Shown here: piece after piece, positions 9,457-19,196 of the stretch
Layout: each line of letters begins with the position of its first letter
Numbering within the stretch: position 1 is the first letter of the stretch
Position numbers and translations under genes: made by a program
Notes under the pieces: generated by a model
Told to the model about the DNA's origin: nothing
Database searches by the model: none
Seen by the model: only the letters and a program-made list of their open reading frames with translations
Assembly: GCA_011369465.1 (NCBI GenBank)
Contig: DRQG01000004.1
Span: 1 to 64,000 of the forward strand
Length of the DNA: 64,000 bases
Source of the DNA: Caldithrix abyssi
GTDB lineage: Bacteria; Calditrichota; Calditrichia; Calditrichales; Calditrichaceae
Reading direction: 5' to 3'

Positions 9457-11178
9457 TTATACCATCCTCTTTGGGTTCAAACGTTCCATTATCATACTCG
9501 AAATAGAAGCGCCGGCAGGCACCATGGGAAATACCATATCCTCTTTCAATACGCGAAATTCCACCAGCACCGGCCGGTCGTTGATTTGCAGGGCTTTATC
9601 CATCGCCTCATCCACTTCTTCAATGGTTTCGGCCGAGAAAGATGGAATACCCAAAGCGTCGCCTAATTTCACAAAATTCGGATTGTATTTACTCAAATCG
9701 GTAAAACTGTATTTTTCGGCATGAAACAATTCCTGCCACTGGCGTACCATACCGAGGAAACTGTTGTTGATGATGAAGAACTTGATGGGCAGGTTGTATG
9801 CTTTTGCAGTGATCAACTCCTGCAGATTCATCTGGAAACCGCCGTCACCGCTAATGGATATGATAGGGCGTTTTTTCACTCCAAAGGCGGCGCCGATAGC
9901 TGCCGGCACGGAAAAGCCCATTGTACCAAGGCCGCCGCTGGACAGATGCGAGCGCGGTTTGGTAAATTTGTAATACTGGGCAATCCACATTTGATGCTGG
10001 CCGACGTCGGATACAATCACCGCTTCGCCTTTGGTTTTTTCCGAAAGGCGGTCGATTACGTAACTGGTACGCAGATAGCCGTCAGCGGTTTCCAGAGGCA
10101 AAGGACATTCTTCCTGCCAGGCGCGTATTTGCTGTAACCAGCCCGCGGTATCCGGTTTGCCGGGCATCGCTTCGATCAAATCCGCCAGGACTTTTTTCAC
10201 ATCTCCTACAATCGGCAGATCGACCAGCACGTTTTTTTCGATGGCCGTCGGATCGATATCCACATGAATTTTATAGGCGTCAACGGCAAAGGTGTCTATC
10301 TTTCCGGTAACCCGGTCATCGAAGCGGGCCCCCAATGCCACCAGTACGTCGCAGTGATTTACAGCCTGATTGGCCCAGTACATACCGTGCATACCCAGCA
10401 TGCCCAGTGAAAGCGGATCGGTACCCGGAAAAGCGCCCAGTCCCTGCAGAGTCATGGTTACAGGCAGCGTATTCTGACGGGCAAAGCGGGTCAATTCCTT
10501 TGAAGCATCGGACATAATTACGCCGCCACCAACATAAAGCAAAGGACGTTTGGCCTGCTGAATCATTTTAGCCGCCTTACGAATCTGATTGGAGTGACCG
10601 CTATAGGTGGGCTTGTAACCACGTATTTGTATTTGTTCCGGGTAATTGAACGTCGTTTCGGAATTCAGCATGTCTTTGGGTAAGTCCACAACCACCGGGC
10701 CGGGGCGTCCCGTAGAGGCCAGATAAAATGCTTTGCGGATTACCGGCGCCAGGTCTTCTACTTTTCTTACTAAAAAGCTGTGTTTGGTAATCGGCCGGGT
10801 AATACCGATAATATCAGCTTCCTGAAAGGCGTCGTTGCCGATAAGCTGTGTAGGGACTTGTCCGGTAAACACGACAATAGGTGTGGAATCCATATAGGCG
10901 TCTGCAATACCGGTAACCGTATTCGTAGCGCCAGGTCCGGATGTAACCAGTACCACGCCCACTTTTCCGGTAGCGCGGGCGTAACCCTCGGCCATGTGCG
11001 TGGCGCCTTGTTCATGCTTGGCCAGAATATGGGTTAAAAAATCTATATCATACAATTCTTCATATATCTTAATGGTTGCGCCGCCGGGAATGCCGAAAAT
11101 ATATTCCACACCTTCCCGTCGTAAACATTCGAAAAATATCTTTGCGCCGGTAAGTTTGGGTTTGTTGTTATCACTCAT
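9457..11178 (-). CDS. ilvB: Acetolactate synthase large (catalytic) subunit IlvB
   Basis: This thiamine-diphosphate enzyme makes 2-acetolactate from two pyruvates, or acetohydroxybutyrate from pyruvate and 2-oxobutyrate. In the 573 residues I see [14 protein letters not shown], the cofactor-activating Glu in [16 protein letters not shown] (about residues 54-69), the central domain, and the cofactor and Mg site [12 protein letters not shown] with IINN after it. The order and length are those of anabolic acetohydroxyacid synthase. It overlaps the 3' end of ilvD by 8 bases and is followed by ilvN after 2 bases, so these three genes form one tightly packed unit. Confidence 0.95.
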   Translation of the reverse strand: MSDNNKPKLTGAKIFFECLRREGVEYIFGIPGGATIKIYEELYDIDFLTHILAKHEQGATHMAEGYARATGKVGVVLVTSGPGATNTVTGIADAYMDSTPIVVFTGQVPTQLIGNDAFQEADIIGITRPITKHSFLVRKVEDLAPVIRKAFYLASTGRPGPVVVDLPKDMLNSETTFNYPEQIQIRGYKPTYSGHSNQIRKAAKMIQQAKRPLLYVGGGVIMSDASKELTRFARQNTLPVTMTLQGLGAFPGTDPLSLGMLGMHGMYWANQAVNHCDVLVALGARFDDRVTGKIDTFAVDAYKIHVDIDPTAIEKNVLVDLPIVGDVKKVLADLIEAMPGKPDTAGWLQQIRAWQEECPLPLETADGYLRTSYVIDRLSEKTKGEAVIVSDVGQHQMWIAQYYKFTKPRSHLSSGGLGTMGFSVPAAIGAAFGVKKRPIISISGDGGFQMNLQELITAKAYNLPIKFFIINNSFLGMVRQWQELFHAEKYSFTDLSKYNPNFVKLGDALGIPSFSAETIEEVDEAMDKALQINDRPVLVEFRVLKEDMVFPMVPAGASISSMIMERLNPKRMV

Positions 11179-12877
11179 TGTTATGTTCCTCCAAAGGATT
11201 TTTTAGTACTGCGCCTGTATTGGCTGATGTAACCATTGCCGCGTAACGGGCCAAATAACCTCTCTTTATTTTAGGTTGAAAGGAAGGCAGGTGAGTCAAG
11301 CGTTCTTGCAGTTCTTCCGGGCTTAGTTCCACATGTATGATTTTGTTAGGAATGTCAATGGATATGATATCTCCGTCCCGCAGAGCGGCAATTGGCCCGC
11401 CTTCCGCCGCTTCCGGTGAGATGTGGCCGATACAGGCGCCGCGCGTGCCTCCGGAAAAACGCCCGTCGGTAATTAAAGCCACCTGCGAACCCAACCCCAT
11501 ACCCATGATGGCGCTGGTGGGGGAGAGCATCTCCGGCATGCCCGGCCCGCCTTTTGGCCCTTCGTATCGAATAACCACCACATCGCCGGGCTGAATTTCA
11601 TTTTTGGAAATGCCTTCCAATGCTTCGTCTTGTGAGTTGTAGATGCGGGCGGGTCCTTTATGTTGCAACATCTCATCCACTACCGCACCGGTTTTAACTA
11701 CAGAGCCCTGCGGCGCCAGATTGCCAAACAAAATGGCCAAACCGCCGCTTTTTGAGTAGGGATCATTATGCGGACGTATGACCTGATTATTGGTGATTTG
11801 TGCGGAAGAAATATTTTCGCCCAAAGTTTTTCCCGTAACGGTGAGGGTGCTCGTATCCAGAATACCGTCTATTTTAGATATCTCTTTTAAAATGGCCGGA
11901 ATGCCTCCGGCGGCATCCACATCCTCCATGTGCACGGTGGGGGTTGCCGGACTCACTTTGCAGATATACGGTACTTTGGCTGCAATCTCATTAAGCTCCT
12001 GCAAATCGAAATGAAGGCCTGCTTCGTTGGCAACAGCCAGGGCGTGCAAAATGGTATTGGTGCTGCCGCCCATGGCCATATCCAGTGCAAAAGCGTTGCG
12101 AAAGGAAGCCGGAGTAAGGATGTCCGACGGTTTGATATCTTTTTCTACTAAGTACAAAAGTTGAGAGGCCGCTTGTCTGGCCAGCTCCAAACGACGATCA
12201 TCCACGGCAAGAATGGTGCCGTTGCCGGGCAGCGCCATCCCCAGCGCTTCCAAAAGACAGTTCATGGAATTGGCCGTGAACATGCCCGAGCACGATCCGC
12301 AAGTGGGACAACCGTGTACTTCCAGATCTTTTAAAGCGGTATCATCAATTTCACCGCGCTGATGCTGACCGACGCCTTCGAATACGGAAATTAAATCAAC
12401 CACTTTGCCCGAATCCAATTTGCCTGCCTTCATCGGACCGCCGGAGACAAATATAGCGGGTATGTTTAAGCGGACTGCGGCCATCAACATGCCGGGCACG
12501 ATTTTATCGCAATTGGTTATGCAAATCATTCCGTCCAGCCGGTGGGCTTCTACCATGGTTTCCACGCTGTCGGCAATCAATTCGCGGCTGGCCAAAGAAT
12601 AGCGCATACCGATATGCCCCATGGCTATGCCGTCATCCACGCCGATGGTGTTAAACTCAAAGGGCAACCCGCCGTTTTGCCGGATGACCTCTTTTACGGC
12701 TTTTCCAAATTCCTGCAGATGAACATGCCCGGGCACCAGATCGGTGTACGAATTGACCACACCTATGAACGGTTTGTCAAAATCTTCGTCTGCGGTAATA
12801 ACGCCTGTGGCGCGCAGCAGGCTGCGATGCGGGGCACGATCGATCCCTTTCTTGATTAAATCCGAACGCAAATCCAC
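11171..12877 (-). CDS. ilvD: Dihydroxy-acid dehydratase IlvD
   Basis: This Fe-S dehydratase gives the 2-keto acids of valine and isoleucine. The 568 residues include GRAPHRSLL-like [12 protein letters not shown] at the N terminus, [13 protein letters not shown], and [19 protein letters not shown] with the cluster cysteines. I take the GTG at 12877 as the start because an in-frame TGA lies at 12889-12887 and the [15 protein letters not shown] that follows aligns with the family's N terminus. GGAAGG lies just before it, at an unusually short distance. This is the first gene of the minus-strand ilv-leu unit. No T-box, leader peptide or attenuator is apparent upstream; an 11-bp perfect inverted repeat is present at 12926-12996. 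Confidence 0.95.
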   Translation of the reverse strand: MDLRSDLIKKGIDRAPHRSLLRATGVITADEDFDKPFIGVVNSYTDLVPGHVHLQEFGKAVKEVIRQNGGLPFEFNTIGVDDGIAMGHIGMRYSLASRELIADSVETMVEAHRLDGMICITNCDKIVPGMLMAAVRLNIPAIFVSGGPMKAGKLDSGKVVDLISVFEGVGQHQRGEIDDTALKDLEVHGCPTCGSCSGMFTANSMNCLLEALGMALPGNGTILAVDDRRLELARQAASQLLYLVEKDIKPSDILTPASFRNAFALDMAMGGSTNTILHALAVANEAGLHFDLQELNEIAAKVPYICKVSPATPTVHMEDVDAAGGIPAILKEISKIDGILDTSTLTVTGKTLGENISSAQITNNQVIRPHNDPYSKSGGLAILFGNLAPQGSVVKTGAVVDEMLQHKGPARIYNSQDEALEGISKNEIQPGDVVVIRYEGPKGGPGMPEMLSPTSAIMGMGLGSQVALITDGRFSGGTRGACIGHISPEAAEGGPIAALRDGDIISIDIPNKIIHVELSPEELQERLTHLPSFQPKIKRGYLARYAAMVTSANTGAVLKNPLEEHNNE

Positions 12878-12925
12878 TCCTTCCGGTCAAAGTGAATTTC
12901 CTCCAGATATACGAATCCCGCTCCG

Positions 12926-12996
12926 GGTCAATCCCGAAAACCTGTTTATTTTGTTAAAGTGCGTTTAAATAATGTGGTGTGTTCCCGGGATTGACC
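12926..12996. repeat. 11-bp perfect inverted repeat upstream of ilvD
   Basis: GGTCAATCCCG (12926-12936) and CGGGATTGACC (12986-12996) are exact complements separated by 49 AT-rich bases. The element lies between the small minus-strand reading frame at 13002-13169 and ilvD. It could be the end structure of the former, an operator for ilvD, or another mobile palindrome. No U-run follows the stem in the minus direction, which argues against an intrinsic terminator. Confidence 0.6.
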
Positions 12997-13001
12997 AGTC
13001 G

Positions 13002-13169
13002 TTAGCCTATCAGCAGAATGCTAATAAGCAGGCTAATTATAATTATCCCGAGCAGAAGTAATACATCTAAAGGAAGGTTTAAGAAAGTAACGGGCAAAAC
13101 ACGACCATCCAACCGTCGCAAGGCAATGATGGTATTTTTTGCGGATATATTTTTTGTTGTGTTTTGCAT
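13002..13169 (-). CDS. Possible 55-residue single-pass membrane protein
   Basis: An ATG at 13169 opens a 55-codon frame ending in TAA at 13002-13004. The translation has a polar, basic N-terminal half (MQNTTKNISAKN, then ALRRLDGR), a middle VLPVTFLNLPLDV, and a C-terminal run of Leu, Ile, Val and Gly (LLLLGIIIISLLISILLIG). That last run would make one membrane helix ending at the C terminus, as in a tail-anchored peptide. No strong Shine-Dalgarno is seen, so expression is uncertain. I do not recognise a family. It lies between the synthetase gene and ilvD on the same strand as both. Confidence 0.4.
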   Translation of the reverse strand: MQNTTKNISAKNTIIALRRLDGRVLPVTFLNLPLDVLLLLGIIIISLLISILLIG

Positions 13170-13338
13170 ATTTATACAATACCGTGTAAAAAAATTTTGG
13201 CAAATATACGGTGTGGACAGATCGGTGTCAAATTTTATTTTATAAAATCCGTTTTAAGCGAGCTTAAGATAAATTATAAATTTAATCTTTGTACTCGGAA
13301 GAGATCAATCTATTGTTCAGGAAAGTAAATAACATAAC

Positions 13339-16300
13339 TTACTTTTTCTTCCTTTTCTGATACGATTTGCGCTGGATGCGCGTCGCTTCCTTTTGCCTCT
13401 CAGCCCGATTTCTGGCCAATTTTAACTGATGCGATAAATAATTTTTTCCGGAAACCAAAAAGTCGGCTAAAGAACGCACAGTGGGATAGCGGAAAATATC
13501 CACGACATTAAGTTCAAAATTAAGCTTTTGTTTTATTTCGTTCTGAATTTGAAGAATGTGAATGGAATGACCGCCCAATTCAAATAAGTTTTGCAGGGGA
13601 TTGATGCTATCGGTGTGTAATACTTTTTTCCATATCTCGAGCAATTTTTCTTCCAGATCGTTCTTCGGCCTGACGGTAACGTTTGCCGTCCTACTCGGTT
13701 GCGGTAATGCTCTATAATTCACTTTGCCGTTGGATGTTAGCGGAATGGATTCAATGGATATTAAATGGGCCGGTACCATATAAGAAGGGATGTGGTGGTT
13801 TAAATAACTTCGTAATTCCGCTTCGCTTATTTTTTTGGGGTTATTTTCGTTTTCGGGAATGTAATATGCGATTAATGAATTGTTTTCTTGATCCGGAAAA
13901 ACGAGGGCATCGTTAATGCCGGGAAACTCTTTCATAGCGCATTCAACTTCGTCCGGTTCAATGCGGTAACCGCGTAATTTAACCTGTCTGTCCACACGGT
14001 GTAAAAATACGAGATTGCCGTCGGGCAGATATTTGACCAGATCGCCGCTGCGATACAATCGTTCTCCCGGCCCCCCAAAAGGATTGGGAATAAACATTGC
14101 GGCTGTAAGATCAGGTCTGTTTATATACCCGCGGGCCAACCCTTTACCCCCTATATATAATTCGCCCGGTACACCGGCAGGTAATAAATTCAAATGTTCA
14201 TCCAATACATACACTTCTACTCCGTCAATGGGTTTGCCAATTGGAACAATATTACAATTCAGGTCCTTGCTCATTTCATAGGTCGTTGTACAAATGGTAG
14301 CTTCGGTGGGGCCGTAAGCATTGATAAAATGTGGGATATCCCGCCAGCGTCCGGCTAATTCACTACTACATTTTTCTCCCGCCGAAACAAGAGACCGCAG
14401 CGAAGGCAGTGATACGTCTCCCATAACAGATAACATGGAGGGGGAAAGGGTAAGGTTGGTGATTTCATACGTATTAATAAGATGATGAAGTTCAAAAAGA
14501 GAATGCACGGTTTTTTCGGATGGCAAAACCAGTGTAGCTCCGTTGCAAAGAGCGGTGAAAATTTCCTCAACGGAAGCGTCGAAACTAAAAGATGCAAAAT
14601 TTAAAATACGACTGTCCGGCTCAATATGAAATTTTTTTGTCATACTCTGAATATTATTCGAAAGACCGCCATGACTGAGCATGGTCCCTTTGGGTTTACC
14701 GGTTGTTCCGGAGGTATAAATAATATAAGCCAATTGTTCCGCATAGACGGGGATATTAAGATTTTCGGAGGGCAATTGTTTATATATATCCTGAGTGGAT
14801 TCCAGGTTAAGTAAGCTAAGGTCCGATTTTTCAAGACGCTTATACAATTTTGCTGATGTAAGTATAAGTTTTGTACCTGAATCGTGGCAAATATACCTGA
14901 TACGTTCGTCCGGTAATGCCGGATCAAGAGGAATGTAAGCAGCGCCTGTTTTGAGAACGGCCAATATGGATACAATCATGAGCGGGCGCCGTTCCATACA
15001 AATACCTACAGTGGATTCTCTGCCAATCCCCAAATCGGACAAATATCGGGCTAATTGGTTGGCTTCGGCGTTCAATTCATTGTAATTCCGTTGATCTTTT
15101 TCAAAAATAAGAGCTGTTTTAAGGGGACGGGATTGGGCTTGTTCTTCAATTAGACGGTGTACGGGATGGAATTGGATATTCTTTTGTTTATTAAAATGCA
15201 TTAATTTACAGATACGCCGAGCTTCGACAGAACTTAATAAAGGAATTCTGTTTACAGATATGAGAGTATTTTTAGAAATACATCGCAATATTTGACGGTA
15301 ATGATGAAGGAAACGTTCAATGGTAGTTCTTTCAAATATATCCGCATTACCCGTTACGGTTATATGAATATCTTCTCCGGACTCAGCAACCATAAAGGTT
15401 AAATCATACAGAGCGGTTTGGATGTTCAGTTTAAGAGACTCTAATGTAACGCCATGCAGAGAAATCCGGCTGCCTTCTCTACCCAAAGCCAGGTCGGTTA
15501 TGCTGTTATCCCGATGAAGCGGGGTTTTTTGAAATACGAATATGTTCTGAAATAACGGTGTATGTTCAGAATCGCGAAAGGACATCAGTTTTTCAACCAT
15601 CAACCCCATGGGATAGTCCATATAGTCGAAGGCCAAACTAACTTGCTCTTCCAGATTGTGCAGAAAGTTATAAAACGGTACTGATGTATCGGTATGAATC
15701 CTGAGCGGCAATACGTTCACAAAATAGCCGAAAATACGGGAAAATTCCGCTTGAGTGCGTGCTGCCGTGGGGATACCGATCACCGCTTCCGACTGACCTG
15801 TATAGCGATTGAGCAAAACAGCGTATGCGGAAAGCATGGTGATAAAAAGCGTTACTCCGTGAATTTCGGAGAGTGTGCGCAGGCGTCGGGACAGGTTAAT
15901 GCCTAACGCCGTATGAACGGTTACCCCGGTATAGGTCGGTACAGATGGCCTGGTCCGGTCGGTCGGGAGATTCAATAAGGGCAGTTCGCCGGATAATCGG
16001 GACTTCCAGAAGGCCAGTAATTCGTTTTCCCTTTCCTGCAGAAAGTGGCGTTGCCATTGAACAAAGTAGGAATAGTCATATTTTATCGGCGGCAGTGGAT
16101 TTGTTTGATCCCCATTCCTGAGCAATGTGGCCAGCTCATCTATCAGAATGGAAAGCGACCACATATCACAAATGATGTGATGCATTTTAAACAGAAGGAT
16201 CGAATGGCCGTTCGCCGGTTGGAACAAAATGAAATTAAACAAAGGGCCGTTGGCTAAATCAAACGGTTTTTTTGCTTCTTTTTCGATTTCAGCCAGAATT

Positions 16301-18777
16301 TCGCTTTCATGGGAAAAATTCATCTTACGAATTTCAAAAGGCGCTGGCATTTCTTTGTGAATGCGTTGCACCGGCTGACCTTGCTCCATGTGAAAGGTTG
16401 CCCGTAACTGGGCGTGACGTTTTATCAGTACCGCCAGCGCATCACGAAATTGTGTTTCATCAACCGGTGATAACAGACGAAAGGCATAGACAGGATTGAA
16501 AATACTTTTCGGATTGAGTTGGTGTTGAAAAAATAAATCACGTTGACCGTAGGAAAGCGGAAAGGACTCCGGTATTTCGGCTTCTTCTCTCCTTATCTGA
16601 ACCAACCTGAGATCTTCATCTATAGCACCTTTAGTTCCATACTGCTCGACAAATTGGGTGATGGAAGCTACGGTCGCTTTTTTTAGCAAAGAACTAATGG
16701 TAATTTCTACATGATATGTTTCTTCGATGGCGTTTTTAAGCTCCAAGGCAGCCAGAGAGTCGATACCAAACCCTTGTAACGGTTTATTGTCTTTCAAATC
16801 CTTTTCGGGAACTTGCAGAGTAAAGGCCACGATTTTGCGAATTTCATTAATAAGCTTCGGAGTATTCGATTGGTCTGTTGAAGGTGATGTTGCGGATGAG
16901 GTACTTTCAAGAATTCTGTCCCCGGTATGATCTTTCCACCAGTCCAATACGATGGGCAGGCGCTTTTCCAGCAGCATCGATTTGCACTCCCGGCGCTGAA
17001 TTTTTCCGCTGGAAGTTTTGGGAATAGTCCGGGGCGGAATAAGGCTTATCCGATCGGGGATAACTTCATGTTCATGTACAACAGCCTGGCGGATTTTTTC
17101 AACCAGTCCCCTTAAGTTCGGTTTTGAGGTAGAACGTACTTCAGCGACAATAAACAACCGTTCGGCTTTAGTCTCGTCGGGATTGAAAGCCGCACTGCAA
17201 CCGGGCCGGATGGCCTGGTCGCATTTTTCTACGGTATATTCAATATCCTGCGGATAATAATTTCTACCGCGAAGAATAATTAAATCTTTTATTCTGCCTA
17301 CGATGTATAAGTGGTTTTCAAGCAGAACACCCAAATCCCCCGTTCTCAGGAACGGGCCTTCTTCGGTGTCCGAGGTATAAGCCTCAAATATGATTTCATT
17401 TTCATGTTGTCGATTCCAGTACCCACGGGATATGTTGTCTCCTTTTACCCAAATTTCACCGACGGTGCTATCCGGGCAGAGGCATTTGTTTTCGGGATTT
17501 ACGATACGCACGTCAATATTTTCCACCGGTTTTCCGCAGCTTACAAATTCGGTAGCCTGTGGATGATCCGCATCTACCGGAACGGCGTGCTTTTTACCTA
17601 ACAGTTCGGAATGGAAATGAACCGTGTGGGGCGGCTTGCCCCGCAGAGATGTGCTGACAATAAGCGTGGCTTCGGCCAAACCATAGCCCGGGAAGAATGC
17701 TTTAGGATCAAAGTTGGCTGCTTCAAATGTCCGGCAAAACCGGCGCAACGTTTCCGCACGCACCGGTTCGGCGCCGCTGACCGCTACGCGCCATTTGGAC
17801 AGATCGAGTTTTGCGATATCTTCCAAAGTGGCCTTGCGGGCACACAAATCGTATCCAAAATTGGGGCCACCGCTAAATATGCTCTCTTCATCTGCCTTGT
17901 GTATTTCCTCCAGCCAGCGGATGGGATGCTGCAGGAAATCAATAGGCGACATAAAACGCAGATGAACCCCGGAATACAGGCTTTGCAGTACGCCGCCGAT
18001 CAACCCCATATCGTGGTAAAGCGGTAACCACATTACAGCGCCGAAAGAAGAGTTCAAACCCAGTGCTCGTCGTTTCTGCTCCAAATTGCTTATTAGGTTG
18101 CCATGGCTAATCATAACCCCTTTCGGATTTCCCGTGGAACCGGATGTGTATTGAAGAAAGGCAATGTCATGTTTCGTAATGGAAGGAAGTTGCCAGTAGT
18201 CGGCAAAAGAAAAGTCAATTTTGTCTATATCAAACCATTTCAGTTTTAATAAAGGCTTTATCGTCGTCAATATGTTGTCTTGTGAAGGATAACCCGGAAT
18301 ATATCGATTAATTCTCTTTAAGTTAAATATGGACTGTATTTTTTCTTTTACGGCCAATAAACGGAATAATTTTTTTATGGATTGGTTGGTTATAACTGCT
18401 ACCGCTTCAGCGTCCTCAGCCATTGCATATAAACGCGGCAGCGACCGATTCAAACGATATGGATCGGGGGGATAAGATGGAACGGCCACCGTGCCGGCTA
18501 ACAGACAGCCGTAGAAGGCAATCAGATATTCCAATCCCGGAGGTAAAAGAAGAATGATGCGTTCTCCTGTAAAGCCTTCGGTTTGGAGTCGGGCAGCTAA
18601 CGCTTTGGCTCTTGCAAACAATTCCTCAAACCGAATTGTACCGGCGTTATTTCGATCTTCATTTAGAAAGGTATATACCGGTTTTTGGCCTTCTTTGTCT
18701 GCTCTTTGAATGAGGACATCTGTAATTGTATCATACGTGGAGTAGGTGGTACGTTTGGTAACGATGGATACGGACAT
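13339..18777 (-). CDS. Single-module lipopeptide synthetase (FAAL-ACP-C-A-PCP)
   Basis: This 1812-residue multidomain enzyme probably activates a fatty acid, loads it on a carrier and joins it to one amino acid. Order of domains: fatty-acyl-AMP ligase (about 15-610, with QYTSGSTGNPKG at 209-220, GGPNFGYDLC at 303-312, GYGLAEATL at 364-372); acyl carrier (640-715, GIDS with Ser674); condensation (735-1180, HHIICDMWS at 866-874, catalytic His intact); adenylation (1205-1690, YTSGTTGKPKG at 1354-1364, NAYGPTE at 1486-1492, Lys1685); peptidyl carrier (1705-1775, GGHS with Ser1738). A very basic tail ends the protein. There is no thioesterase or reductase domain, so release must be in trans or by nucleophile transfer. 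By hand alignment to GrsA the specificity residues read D-A-E-T-V-A-A-I-C, like a Phe code except for Glu at the third position. AAGGGAGACTCGAA precedes the ATG. Confidence 0.93.
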   Translation of the reverse strand: MSVSIVTKRTTYSTYDTITDVLIQRADKEGQKPVYTFLNEDRNNAGTIRFEELFARAKALAARLQTEGFTGERIILLLPPGLEYLIAFYGCLLAGTVAVPSYPPDPYRLNRSLPRLYAMAEDAEAVAVITNQSIKKLFRLLAVKEKIQSIFNLKRINRYIPGYPSQDNILTTIKPLLKLKWFDIDKIDFSFADYWQLPSITKHDIAFLQYTSGSTGNPKGVMISHGNLISNLEQKRRALGLNSSFGAVMWLPLYHDMGLIGGVLQSLYSGVHLRFMSPIDFLQHPIRWLEEIHKADEESIFSGGPNFGYDLCARKATLEDIAKLDLSKWRVAVSGAEPVRAETLRRFCRTFEAANFDPKAFFPGYGLAEATLIVSTSLRGKPPHTVHFHSELLGKKHAVPVDADHPQATEFVSCGKPVENIDVRIVNPENKCLCPDSTVGEIWVKGDNISRGYWNRQHENEIIFEAYTSDTEEGPFLRTGDLGVLLENHLYIVGRIKDLIILRGRNYYPQDIEYTVEKCDQAIRPGCSAAFNPDETKAERLFIVAEVRSTSKPNLRGLVEKIRQAVVHEHEVIPDRISLIPPRTIPKTSSGKIQRRECKSMLLEKRLPIVLDWWKDHTGDRILESTSSATSPSTDQSNTPKLINEIRKIVAFTLQVPEKDLKDNKPLQGFGIDSLAALELKNAIEETYHVEITISSLLKKATVASITQFVEQYGTKGAIDEDLRLVQIRREEAEIPESFPLSYGQRDLFFQHQLNPKSIFNPVYAFRLLSPVDETQFRDALAVLIKRHAQLRATFHMEQGQPVQRIHKEMPAPFEIRKMNFSHESEILAEIEKEAKKPFDLANGPLFNFILFQPANGHSILLFKMHHIICDMWSLSILIDELATLLRNGDQTNPLPPIKYDYSYFVQWQRHFLQERENELLAFWKSRLSGELPLLNLPTDRTRPSVPTYTGVTVHTALGINLSRRLRTLSEIHGVTLFITMLSAYAVLLNRYTGQSEAVIGIPTAARTQAEFSRIFGYFVNVLPLRIHTDTSVPFYNFLHNLEEQVSLAFDYMDYPMGLMVEKLMSFRDSEHTPLFQNIFVFQKTPLHRDNSITDLALGREGSRISLHGVTLESLKLNIQTALYDLTFMVAESGEDIHITVTGNADIFERTTIERFLHHYRQILRCISKNTLISVNRIPLLSSVEARRICKLMHFNKQKNIQFHPVHRLIEEQAQSRPLKTALIFEKDQRNYNELNAEANQLARYLSDLGIGRESTVGICMERRPLMIVSILAVLKTGAAYIPLDPALPDERIRYICHDSGTKLILTSAKLYKRLEKSDLSLLNLESTQDIYKQLPSENLNIPVYAEQLAYIIYTSGTTGKPKGTMLSHGGLSNNIQSMTKKFHIEPDSRILNFASFSFDASVEEIFTALCNGATLVLPSEKTVHSLFELHHLINTYEITNLTLSPSMLSVMGDVSLPSLRSLVSAGEKCSSELAGRWRDIPHFINAYGPTEATICTTTYEMSKDLNCNIVPIGKPIDGVEVYVLDEHLNLLPAGVPGELYIGGKGLARGYINRPDLTAAMFIPNPFGGPGERLYRSGDLVKYLPDGNLVFLHRVDRQVKLRGYRIEPDEVECAMKEFPGINDALVFPDQENNSLIAYYIPENENNPKKISEAELRSYLNHHIPSYMVPAHLISIESIPLTSNGKVNYRALPQPSRTANVTVRPKNDLEEKLLEIWKKVLHTDSINPLQNLFELGGHSIHILQIQNEIKQKLNFELNVVDIFRYPTVRSLADFLVSGKNYLSHQLKLARNRAERQKEATRIQRKSYQKRKKK

Positions 18778-19196
18778 TTCGAGTCTCCCTTACCAAATTA
18801 ACGAATCCCATCTTTAAACGACGGTAAAACTATTCTTAATATTAAGTCAATTATGCACGTACAATAATAATCAAATTGTTAACGACAATGATAGATAGGA
18901 CGAAATAATTGTAATGAAACGGAAAGAGTTTTCTTTTCTAGATAATTATTTTAAAAACAACCAGAGTATCTTGAAAAAAAATATCATTATAGCTGTAAAA
19001 ATGCTGTAATAACTACATGTTCCGCCGCTCGACAGCTCAACTATAAGTTTTTATATAAATATAATAAAAAAAATACCAAAATCACTAAATTTTTTAAATT
19101 TTTCAATATAAACACATCGGTTTAAAATAGATAACAGAATCTGTTAAAAAACATAAACTTACGCAATTTGAGCTATGCTTGGTATGCATTGCTATT
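18778..19196. other. AT-rich intergenic region, 419 bases, no gene seen
   Basis: This stretch separates the synthetase gene from the nnrE stop codon. It is markedly AT-rich, has many stops in all frames and no RNA gene that I recognise. A short palindrome, TAACAG-ATT-CTGTTA in the minus direction (near 19131-19146), lies about 50 bases after nnrE and could end that transcript weakly. The promoter of the synthetase gene must lie here unless it is read through from nnrE. Confidence 0.5.

Noticed and set aside
12878-13001. T-box or leader-peptide attenuator before ilvD
   Set aside because: I found no T-box core, no run of Leu, Ile or Val codons in a short leader frame, and no terminator/antiterminator pair; only an inverted repeat is present.
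13018-13245. 75-codon plus-strand frame
   Set aside because: It is antisense to the better-supported 55-residue membrane frame at 13002-13169, whose hydrophobic profile is more protein-like.
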